This document shows positions 5,478 through 12,003 of a stretch of DNA of 12,003 bases, piece by piece. The translations under genes were made by a program, and so were the position numbers. The notes below the pieces were generated by a model. That model did no database searches and was not told the origin of the DNA. It worked only from the letters and a program-made list of their open reading frames with translations. This DNA is from CALFCX01 sp041650595 (lineage in GTDB: Bacteria > Margulisbacteria > WOR-1 > JAKLHX01): positions 1-12,003 of the forward strand of contig JBAZKW010000029.1 of assembly GCA_041650595.1 (NCBI GenBank), in the 5' to 3' direction. How positions within the stretch are numbered: position 1 is the stretch's first letter; every line of letters begins with the position of its first letter.

Positions 5478-8442
5478 TTTGCCCTGGAAAAAAGGAGGGC
5501 AGTGGGGTGTGCGGGCCGGCTCCCGTTGGCCGCATATCAAAACTATTCAGGAAAAAGAGTATTTGCCTTTTCCTTTTTTTCTTGCCTACGCGGGTTCTCT
5601 TTTGGAGAGAGAGGGTTTTGAAGTTAAATTGATCGATTCCCTAGCTCAAAAGCTACCTGCGGATGCTTTTCTCAAAGCTGTTCAGCGAGAAAAACCCGAT
5701 CTCATTGTTGCAGAAACATCCACACCATCTTTATATAACGATTTGGGTATCTTGAAAAAGATTCCAGAGGATTTTTCGGTGGCTTTATGTGGGCCCGAGG
5801 TAAACATTCGCGATCCCGAGTTTCTTTCCCAACATAAGTTCATCCGTTATGTTTTTACCGGGGAATATGAATTCACTTTGTTAGAATTGGTCCAGAGACT
5901 GGAAGCAAAGAAAAGCCTATCTGATTTGCGCGGCCTGATCTACAGGGACAATGGAGACTTTAAGGTAAATCCTGCGAGGCCTCTTCTGGAGGATCTGGAT
6001 GATCTCCCGTGGCCTTTGCGGGAGGGTCTTCCTATGGAGAAATATAACGATACTCCGGGATGCATTCCTTGGCCGAGCGTTCAGATGTGGTCCTCCCGGG
6101 GTTGCCCTTACCAATGTTTATTTTGTATATGGCCACAACTCATGTATCAGAAGAACAGGTACAGGGTCAGAAGTGTCGTCAAGGTTGTGGATGAAATGGA
6201 ATATCTTGTCAAAAAAAAAGGGTTCAAATCCATTTATTTTGATGATGATACAACCAACATCGGCAAATTAAGAATGATAGAATTTGCCGAAGAGATAAAA
6301 CATAGAAATCTCAATATCCCTTGGGCGATGATGGCGCGTGCGGATCTCATGGAAGAGGATATTCTAGAGAGATTACATTCTGCGGGATTGTTTGCGGTAA
6401 AATATGGTGTGGAGTCGGCAGATCAGGAGTTATTGGATCGCGTCTGCAAAAATATGGATCTGCGCAAAACGGAGCGAATGATTCGGTTCACCCAGTCACT
6501 TGGCATCAAGACCCATCTTACGTTTTCTTTCGGGTTGCCTGGAGAGACGCAAGAAACCATTCGAAAAACCATTGATTTTGCCAACGCGCTGGATCCGGAT
6601 TCCTTGCAATTTTCCATTGCGACAGCATTTCCGGGGACTAGTTTTTTTCAGACATTGGAGCAAAAAGGCCATATCATTTCCAGAAATTTTTCCGACTATG
6701 ATGGAAATAGCAAAAGCATGCTTTGTACGGACAATCTCAGTTCCCAAGAACTTCAAAAAGCCAAGCGTCAAGCTGATAAAGTTTGGCAAGCGCATGTGTG
6801 GAAGACCAGGTATCGGCATTTCCGATTTGCGGACTATTTACTGAAACTCAAAAACGATATACGAAGATTTGGTTCGCATTTTGCGTTTTCGAAAGCATTC
6901 TTCTTCCTACGCAGCAAAGTTGTTTTTAAGTGCCCCCGTTTAAATTTAAAAGTTCTTACGGCTTTTCCTTCCCGGTGGGATCCAGCATGGGAAAGCCGGC
7001 TCGCGGGTTATTTTCTGAAGCTTAAAAATAGCATACGTGATTTTCGCTCGTTTTTTGCGTTCTCAAGGATATTTTCCTTCATGCGCAGCAAAGATGTTTT
7101 TAAGCGTCCTCGTTTAAATTTAAACTTCCTTATGATTTTTCTGTTTTGGTGGAATTCGTCATGGTGGAGGAGTTTTCGAGGAGTTTTGAGAGGCAAAACC
7201 ACACAAATAGAGCAATGCTGCCTGAAAACAAAACAACATTTCCTGAAAATAAAACGACACTGCCTAAATATTTTGGGCGTCTATCATGGCTCCTATGCAT
7301 TCAAGGGGCCCGATTGTGTACAAATAGATCTTACTAGTAATTGTAATAATAACTGTGTCAGCTGTTGGTGTAATTCCCCTTTGTTGGGGGATAGGGCCTA
7401 TCAAGGTTCCAAGAAATATAAGACCCTACCGACCCAATTAGTCAAAGCGGTCATTGATGAGCTTAAGGGAATGGGAACGAGCGAGCTTTACTTTTCCGGT
7501 GGCGGAGAACCTTTTATGCATCCGGATATCCTCCCGATCATGAAACATGCAAAATCGCGAGGGTTACATTGTTGTATCAATACAAACTTTACACGGGTGG
7601 ACGGATTGACAGCCAAGAAACTTGTCGACTTTTCTATCGACGAGTTAACAATAAGCGTATGGGCCGCAACACCTGAGACTTATGTGCTAACGCATCCCAA
7701 TAAGGATGGGGCGATGTTCTACAAGATCAAGTCCACGCTTAAGCTTTTGAATTCTTTAAAGGGTTCCGGCAACCCACGCGTTAAAGTTTACAATGTCATT
7801 TCCAATTTGAATTATAAAGAATTGGAACCCATGGTTGAATTTGCCGAAGAGACGGGTTGTGATTCCGTCGAATTTACCGTCGTTGATACGATCCCCGGCG
7901 CGACCGACCAATTGCTTTTAAGCGGGAAAGAACGTCAAGAAGCCCTTGCGCAGTGTGAGAATATCAGAAAAAGGAAAAACAGAGTGGAGATCGCCAATTT
8001 GGGACATTTCGTGCGAAGACTTTCGGATGACTGTGCGGACAAGGCCCAATATGACAGTGGGCTTCTTGGCCGTTCCCCGTGTTATGTAGGATGGGTATTC
8101 AGTCGTATCATGTCGAATGGAGATGTGAATTTCTGTCTGAAAGCGCATCGAATTCCGGTTGGGAATTTGTATAAGAATTCTTTTTACGAAATATGGAATT
8201 CCAAGGAACAACAAATATTCAGACAAAAGGCGTTAAAACAGGATCTGTCGGATCCTTTTTTCAAGGGTATCGGTAATGATGAGAACTGTTCAATGGGGTG
8301 TTATAAGAGCTGCGACAATTTGGGGCATAATGACCAGGTTAGTGCTTCGATAGCCGCAATGCCTCTTTTGCAGAAGAAAGCTTTCCGATTGGTGATGGGT
8401 ATGGTGGTGCGGTGGCAGAAGTTTAGAAAGAGTAATGTTTGA
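5458..8442 (+). CDS. Fusion of a B12-binding radical SAM enzyme and a radical SAM/SPASM enzyme
   Basis: This 994-residue protein carries two complete radical SAM modules. Residues 1-150 look like the cobalamin-binding domain that precedes class B radical SAM methylases and their relatives (MKILLANLPW start, CGPEVNIRDPEF, FTGEYEFTLLEL), without the DxHxxG cobalamin-ligand motif. The first radical SAM domain (about 205-440) has C216-x3-C220-x2-C223 in RGCPYQCLFC. A basic, aromatic linker (about 445-610) contains a 58-residue duplication. The second radical SAM domain has C629-x3-C633-x2-C636 and the SAM-binding SGGGEP (680-685), followed by a SPASM-like end: C875-x12-G-x4-C893 and a C944-x3-C948-x3-C952 cluster for auxiliary iron-sulfur binding. 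I chose ATG 5458 over the upstream TTG 5443 because MKILLANLPW is the usual opening of the B12 domain. It overlaps the previous gene by 20 bases and the next by eight. The substrates are unknown; a sugar or lipid intermediate of the exported glycan is an inference from the neighbours. Confidence 0.92.
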   Translation: MKILLANLPWKKGGQWGVRAGSRWPHIKTIQEKEYLPFPFFLAYAGSLLEREGFEVKLIDSLAQKLPADAFLKAVQREKPDLIVAETSTPSLYNDLGILKKIPEDFSVALCGPEVNIRDPEFLSQHKFIRYVFTGEYEFTLLELVQRLEAKKSLSDLRGLIYRDNGDFKVNPARPLLEDLDDLPWPLREGLPMEKYNDTPGCIPWPSVQMWSSRGCPYQCLFCIWPQLMYQKNRYRVRSVVKVVDEMEYLVKKKGFKSIYFDDDTTNIGKLRMIEFAEEIKHRNLNIPWAMMARADLMEEDILERLHSAGLFAVKYGVESADQELLDRVCKNMDLRKTERMIRFTQSLGIKTHLTFSFGLPGETQETIRKTIDFANALDPDSLQFSIATAFPGTSFFQTLEQKGHIISRNFSDYDGNSKSMLCTDNLSSQELQKAKRQADKVWQAHVWKTRYRHFRFADYLLKLKNDIRRFGSHFAFSKAFFFLRSKVVFKCPRLNLKVLTAFPSRWDPAWESRLAGYFLKLKNSIRDFRSFFAFSRIFSFMRSKDVFKRPRLNLNFLMIFLFWWNSSWWRSFRGVLRGKTTQIEQCCLKTKQHFLKIKRHCLNILGVYHGSYAFKGPDCVQIDLTSNCNNNCVSCWCNSPLLGDRAYQGSKKYKTLPTQLVKAVIDELKGMGTSELYFSGGGEPFMHPDILPIMKHAKSRGLHCCINTNFTRVDGLTAKKLVDFSIDELTISVWAATPETYVLTHPNKDGAMFYKIKSTLKLLNSLKGSGNPRVKVYNVISNLNYKELEPMVEFAEETGCDSVEFTVVDTIPGATDQLLLSGKERQEALAQCENIRKRKNRVEIANLGHFVRRLSDDCADKAQYDSGLLGRSPCYVGWVFSRIMSNGDVNFCLKAHRIPVGNLYKNSFYEIWNSKEQQIFRQKALKQDLSDPFFKGIGNDENCSMGCYKSCDNLGHNDQVSASIAAMPLLQKKAFRLVMGMVVRWQKFRKSNV
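6829..7176 (+). repeat. Diverged 174-bp tandem duplication in the radical SAM fusion linker
   Basis: Two in-frame copies of 58 codons start at 6829 (residue 458) and 7003 (residue 516). By hand alignment about 32 of 58 residues are identical, strongest over the first 40 (shared pieces include KLKN, FAFS, RSK and PRLNL). The last 18 residues have diverged. The DNA copies have drifted clearly, so this duplication is older than the one in the Wzt rod. Confidence 0.88.
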
Positions 8443-9550
8443 GGGTGATCGGGTAGTGGATTTGCAAAAATTTTCAAAAAACAAAGATAATACATCCGAA
8501 AGGAATCGACCAGTGATTCAGGGAAAATTGAAGCCCGGGTTTTGTTGTTTTGCTGTTACGGACGACTGCATGTTGCGTTGCAAAATGTGCCAGAAGTGGA
8601 AGGGTGAAGAGGTCATCAGGCAGCATCCTGCAGCGACACTCGAAGAATGGAAAAGGGCAGCCGTGTCTCTCAGAAGTATTGTTGATAAAGGCTTTGAAAT
8701 TGATATCGGCGGTGGCGAAGCGTTGATGGTCAAGTGGTTGTGGGAGCTAGTCAGGTATTGTTCTGACTTGGGTTTCAAAATGACCATTGCCAGTAACGGA
8801 TATCTTCTCGATCAGGAAATGGCGAAGCGAATGGCGGATTCCGGCTTACATAGCATGATTCTTTCACTGGACAGTCTGATGCCCGAAAAGCATGATTTTT
8901 TCAGAGGTGTTCCAGGGGTATATGATCGCGTGATGAGGGCCATAGAGTTTTTGCATAAACATTGTCCCAGTCTTCATGTGGGGATATGCAGTATCATTAT
9001 GGACAAGAATCTCGACGAGATAATTCCTTTAGCCAAGTGGGTCAACGATGACCCGAAGCTCAAGTCCATTCTTTTTATGGCGGCTATGCAGCCAAACAAT
9101 ACCCCTGTAGACGAAAATTGGTACAAAGGGGATCTGGATTTTCATTGGCCTAAAGATACAGACAAAGCCATAGAAGTGATCGAAGAGTTGATCCACTTAA
9201 GGAATAGAGGTTTTCTTATCGGGAATTCTGTCCAGCAATTGATGGCATTTCAGGCGTATTACCGTCACCCCGACCGGTTCGTGAAGACAGGTCAATGCAA
9301 TATGCACAAAGGGGTGCACGTAAGTTCAATAGGGGATATTTTCTTGTGTTACCGCTGGGAGAGCCTTGGCAATATCAAGAGGGACGATCTGGCTTCTGCC
9401 TGGTATTCAGAAGCCGCGGAGCATGCAAGAAAAAATATCGCTGGTTGTAAAGATAACTGTCATTTTTTGCTAAATTGTTATTTCGAGGGAGATTATCCTT
9501 TTGCGATGGAGGACATTGGTTCAAAAGAAATGAAAGGGCCGGTAAAATAG
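8435..9550 (+). CDS. Radical SAM/SPASM protein (paralogue 1)
   Basis: This 371-residue enzyme should cleave S-adenosylmethionine at a [4Fe-4S] cluster held by C45-x3-C49-x2-C52 (CMLRCKMC). The SAM-binding loop is GGGEA (92-96) where most relatives have SGGEP. Other expected parts are ASNGYLL (119-125) and LSLDS (143-147). The SPASM-like C-terminus, which would hold auxiliary clusters, has C288-x11-G300-x4-C305 and C338-x3-C342-x5-C348. ATG 8435 overlaps the fusion gene by eight bases. GTG 8513, preceded by AAAGGA, would remove a polar 26-residue leader and give an N-terminus like that of the next paralogue, so it is a serious alternative start. The next gene begins one base after the stop. 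The substrate is unknown; SPASM proteins modify peptides or small metabolites, and the setting suggests glycan or lipid-carrier work. Confidence 0.9.
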   Translation: MFEGDRVVDLQKFSKNKDNTSERNRPVIQGKLKPGFCCFAVTDDCMLRCKMCQKWKGEEVIRQHPAATLEEWKRAAVSLRSIVDKGFEIDIGGGEALMVKWLWELVRYCSDLGFKMTIASNGYLLDQEMAKRMADSGLHSMILSLDSLMPEKHDFFRGVPGVYDRVMRAIEFLHKHCPSLHVGICSIIMDKNLDEIIPLAKWVNDDPKLKSILFMAAMQPNNTPVDENWYKGDLDFHWPKDTDKAIEVIEELIHLRNRGFLIGNSVQQLMAFQAYYRHPDRFVKTGQCNMHKGVHVSSIGDIFLCYRWESLGNIKRDDLASAWYSEAAEHARKNIAGCKDNCHFLLNCYFEGDYPFAMEDIGSKEMKGPVK

Positions 9551-9551
9551 T

Positions 9552-10580
9552 ATGAGTGAGATGAATTTAAAGCCAATGTTTTGCTGTGTCGCGGCCACGG
9601 ACTTTTGTATGTTGCGTTGTAAAATGTGCAATAAATGGCACGAACCTCAACCCAAACCAGGAGAAGTTCCAAGCATTGAGGAATGGAAGAAGTTTATTGC
9701 GGAGTTTCGGGATCTTGTTGATGAGGGTTTCGAAATGGATTTTGGCGGCGGAGAAGCTCTTTCGATGCCCGGGATCTTGGAACTTGTTAAATACGCCAAG
9801 GAGAAGGGGTTCAGGACGACTGTGGCATCCAATGGCTATCTTATCAATGAAGAAATGGCCAAAAGGATCGGGGATTCTGGCCTTGATGCCGTAAGCTTGT
9901 CGCTGGACAGTCATCTGCCCGAAACGCATGACAAGATGCGGGGGGTGCTCGGAGTGTACGACCGGGTCATGGGCGCACTTGATAATCTCAGCAAATATGC
10001 CAAAGGGACAAGAAAAGGCCTGTGCTCGATCATCATGAATGAGAATGTCGATGATATCCCTGAACTGGTCCGGTTCGCGGATCGCGATCCGCGTGTGGAT
10101 TGGATATATTTTATGGTCATTGTTCAGCCGAATTATAGTGGTCCCCTGACCGACGAGTGGCAAAAAGAGAACGTGTTCCTTTGGCCGAAGAACAAGGTGA
10201 AGGTCACGGCGCTTCTGGATGAATTGATCCGGCTGAGACAAAACGGTTCGAAGATAACGAACAGGGTCGAGCATTTAAGGGCGTATAAAGCATATTTCAA
10301 TGATCCTCAAAAATTGGTGAACAAGGCCAAATGTATTGTGGGAGGAAGGGCTATTAGCGTGAACGCGTACGGGTTCATCCAGCTTTGTCTTTTTAAGGAC
10401 TTCATCGGGAATATCCGTAAGGATGATATCAGAACGTTGTGGCGCTCACAGGACGCGGAGCTTATCCGCAGGAAAGTCAATGTTTGCAAGACCAATTGTC
10501 ATCTTCTTCTTAACTGTTGCTATATTGAGGATGATCCGATGCTGTACAAAAATGGAGTTGTTCCCCGGGCGAATGGGTAG
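9552..10580 (+). CDS. Radical SAM/SPASM protein (paralogue 2)
   Basis: This 342-residue protein is clearly related to the previous one along its whole length (shared MLRCKMC, DxGGGEAL, ASNGYL, LSLDS, VYDRVM, CSIIM). The radical SAM cluster site is C19-x3-C23-x2-C26, the SAM loop is GGGEA (65-69), and the SPASM-like end has C261-x12-G274-x4-C279 and C312-x3-C316-x5-C322, followed by an extra Cys323. It starts one base after the upstream stop, so it very likely depends on the same ribosomes. The pair probably arose by tandem gene duplication and may act on similar positions of one substrate or as a complex. It is followed by a 151-base gap, the only sizeable gap after the permease gene. The substrate is unknown. 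Confidence 0.9.
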   Translation: MSEMNLKPMFCCVAATDFCMLRCKMCNKWHEPQPKPGEVPSIEEWKKFIAEFRDLVDEGFEMDFGGGEALSMPGILELVKYAKEKGFRTTVASNGYLINEEMAKRIGDSGLDAVSLSLDSHLPETHDKMRGVLGVYDRVMGALDNLSKYAKGTRKGLCSIIMNENVDDIPELVRFADRDPRVDWIYFMVIVQPNYSGPLTDEWQKENVFLWPKNKVKVTALLDELIRLRQNGSKITNRVEHLRAYKAYFNDPQKLVNKAKCIVGGRAISVNAYGFIQLCLFKDFIGNIRKDDIRTLWRSQDAELIRRKVNVCKTNCHLLLNCCYIEDDPMLYKNGVVPRANG

Positions 10581-10604
10581 AAGCTTGTCGGTTTTGTAGG
10601 AGGA

Positions 10605-10614
10605 GGGGGGGGGG
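10605..10614 (+). repeat. G10 homopolymer tract
   Basis: Ten G residues directly follow AGGAGGA, in the gap between the second and third radical SAM paralogues. Tracts like this slip during replication and are classic switches of phase-variable surface genes. Here a length change would alter the spacing between the AGGAGG and the ATG at 10623. It could equally be a neutral tract or a sequencing length error. Confidence 0.85.
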
Positions 10615-10622
10615 TAGCTTTT

Positions 10623-10685
10623 ATGTCCCGCATTGCGGAATTAAATATTGACGGTGACGGCAGAATTGTCATAAAAAGAAAGTAG
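10623..10685 (+). CDS. Possible 20-residue peptide
   Basis: A 20-codon frame starting ATG TCC CGC codes a short peptide with an acidic middle (NIDGDG) and a basic end (IKRK). It has an AGGAGG plus G-run eight bases upstream, a far better ribosome-binding site than most genes in this block, and it sits in the operon direction among SPASM proteins, some of which are known to modify short precursor peptides. Against it: frames this short arise by chance, there is no Cys or aromatic residue of the kind SPASM maturases often target, and no peptidase or peptide exporter is nearby. I do not recognise the peptide. Confidence 0.25.
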   Translation: MSRIAELNIDGDGRIVIKRK

Positions 10686-10731
10686 ACCGCAGAAGGCCCC
10701 AGGAAAATTCTCGCCGTGAAAAGAGGTTGTA

Positions 10732-11760
10732 ATGTTCTCTATATTCAAAAAAAAGAAGAAGCTGGAGAAGAAGCCGCGTTTTTGCTGCTGGGTTCTGAAT
10801 TATCGTTGTATGTTCCGTTGCCGGATGTGCCGTATTTGGGACACGCATTATGATGAGCGGACCGAAACGACCATGGATGAAAAAAAGAGATTTGTCCGGT
10901 CGTTGCGCGGTCTGGTGGATCCCGGGTTCGAATTCCACCTTTCGGGTGGTGAGCCTCTTTTGACAAATGGCATCTTTGAACTGATCCGTTTTATTCATGA
11001 ACAGGGATACAAAACGAATTTGGTGACGAATGGTTTTCTGATTAATGAGGCTGTGGCGGAAAAGATCATTGATTCCGGGCTCGGCATGCTGACTTTTTCC
11101 TTGGATGGTTCAACCGCCATAACACATGATCTGTTGCGCGGCATGGCAGGCAGTCATCAGAAGATCATTCAGGCGATTGGGCATCTTGCTGGGTTCAGCG
11201 GCAGAAAGCTTCGGATTGCCATTCTGACCACCATTATGGAAAAAAACCTGGATGAGATCCTTGATCTTGCTGAGTGGGTGCAGCAGGACAAACGGTTGGA
11301 TATGATCAGTTTTCAGGCGGTGACGCAGCCCTTCGGCGAAGAAATAGATGCGGATTGGACCCGGAAAGAAAAGAGCAGTTTTTTATGGCCGCAAGACCCT
11401 CAAAAAGTCTCGGCAGTGATGCAGAAGCTTCGGGGACTCAAGAACAAAGGATATAAGATAGGGAATCATCCGGACCATTTTCTGCAATTTAAGGATTATT
11501 TTCTCTCTCCGAACAAGTTCTTGAAAAAAATCAAATGCAATCTTGGAGATTATGAGTTTCACGTCGACCCTTACGGTAAAGTGTTCTTCTGCTGTTTGAT
11601 GGACCCGATCGGGAATATCAGGACCGGGTCTTTATCTGCAATGTGGGATGCTCCGCAGACAAACAAAACCCGTGAGGAAGTGTATTCTTGTCGAAAAAAT
11701 TGTCATATCATGATCAATTGTTTTTATGAGCCCGAGTCGGCGGTCAAAGGAGAAAAGTGA
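10732..11760 (+). CDS. Radical SAM/SPASM protein (paralogue 3)
   Basis: This is another 342-residue member of the same group, more distant from the first two. After a lysine-rich start (KKKKKLEKK, 7-15) come C26-x3-C30-x2-C33, the standard SGGEPL loop (71-76), VTNGFL, FSLDG and TTIMEKNLDEI, then the SPASM-like end C269-x12-G282-x4-C287 (with Cys288) and C320-x3-C324-x5-C330. The basic N-terminus could touch membrane lipids or anionic glycan. ATG 10732 has AGAGG five bases upstream. It follows a 151-base gap, so it might have its own promoter, though none is obvious. The next gene begins two bases after its stop. Confidence 0.9.
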   Translation: MFSIFKKKKKLEKKPRFCCWVLNYRCMFRCRMCRIWDTHYDERTETTMDEKKRFVRSLRGLVDPGFEFHLSGGEPLLTNGIFELIRFIHEQGYKTNLVTNGFLINEAVAEKIIDSGLGMLTFSLDGSTAITHDLLRGMAGSHQKIIQAIGHLAGFSGRKLRIAILTTIMEKNLDEILDLAEWVQQDKRLDMISFQAVTQPFGEEIDADWTRKEKSSFLWPQDPQKVSAVMQKLRGLKNKGYKIGNHPDHFLQFKDYFLSPNKFLKKIKCNLGDYEFHVDPYGKVFFCCLMDPIGNIRTGSLSAMWDAPQTNKTREEVYSCRKNCHIMINCFYEPESAVKGEK

Positions 11761-11762
11761 AT

Positions 11763-12003
11763 ATGGGAGAAACACCTGTTTTTTGTCTATTAGTGGTCTC
11801 AAAAACATGTAATTTCCGCTGCAAGATGTGCAATATGTGGAAGAACGCGGAAAGACCAATAGACAGGAAAGAATTGAGCCTTGACGAGATCAAGGGTTTT
11901 GTTGACGACCTGCGTCATGTTACGACAGAGCCTATCTTTATTCACCTCATAGGTGGAGAGGCGTTGTTGAGAAAAGATCTCATTGAGATCATAAGTTATA
12001 TCA
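11763..12003 (+). CDS. Radical SAM protein, N-terminal part (runs off the window)
   Basis: The 80 visible codons start at ATG 11763, ten bases after AAAGGAG and two bases after the previous stop. They contain C16-x3-C20-x2-C23 (CNFRCKMC) and the SAM loop IGGEAL, so this is the start of a fifth SPASM-type radical SAM unit in a row, counting the C-terminal half of the fusion. Like two of its neighbours it has GEA in place of GEP. Whether it carries a SPASM end cannot be seen here. Confidence 0.88.
   Translation, partial: MGETPVFCLLVVSKTCNFRCKMCNMWKNAERPIDRKELSLDEIKGFVDDLRHVTTEPIFIHLIGGEALLRKDLIEIISYI

Noticed and set aside
7212..7272. Short near-repeats (CCTGAAAA followed by AAAAC) coding a Cys- and Lys-rich piece of the linker
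   Set aside because: The units are short and imperfect, and the Cys residues do not form a recognisable metal site; treated as part of the low-complexity linker.
9567..10274. 235-codon minus-strand frame
   Set aside because: It lies wholly inside the second radical SAM paralogue, which has all its expected motifs. The antisense frame has no recognisable domain.

Overview
The window looks like part of a chromosome of a Gram-negative bacterium. It opens with the last bases of a 5S rRNA gene and its perfect-stem terminator. It then runs into one long plus-strand gene block that builds and exports a surface polysaccharide and carries an unusual set of radical SAM enzymes. The exporter is of the Wzm/Wzt type known from O-antigen and related glycan export in Gram-negative cells. 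The sequence does not fix the species. The mix of a repeat-rich Wzt, a B12-binding radical SAM protein and a row of SPASM proteins reminds me of uncultivated lineages such as Omnitrophota, but that is an impression only.

Layout. Positions 1-74: 5S rRNA tail and terminator. Positions 75-921: about 850 bases with no intact gene, holding a decayed IS21-family IstA fragment (about 228-446). Positions 922-1809: family 2 glycosyltransferase. Positions 1844-2749: ABC-2 permease (Wzm-like). Positions 2746-5166: a very large Wzt-like ATPase with a charged helical rod and a duplicated C-terminal domain. Positions 5163-5477: small two-helix membrane protein. Positions 5458-8442: 994-residue fusion of a B12-binding radical SAM enzyme to a second radical SAM/SPASM enzyme. 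Positions 8435-9550, 9552-10580 and 10732-11760: three paralogous radical SAM/SPASM proteins. Position 11763 to the window edge: the start of one more radical SAM protein. Between the second and third paralogues lies a G10 tract, followed by a possible 20-codon reading frame with a strong ribosome-binding site.

How the genes fit together. From the permease to the second stand-alone radical SAM gene, every junction is an overlap (4, 4, 20 and 8 bases) or a 1-base gap, so these genes are almost certainly co-transcribed and translationally coupled. The glycosyltransferase would add sugars to a lipid-linked glycan. The Wzm/Wzt pair would move the glycan across the inner membrane, with the C-terminal domains of the ATPase probably reading the glycan. 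The radical SAM enzymes may modify the sugars, the lipid carrier or a peptide. Their substrate cannot be read from this sequence. The cluster continues past the right edge.
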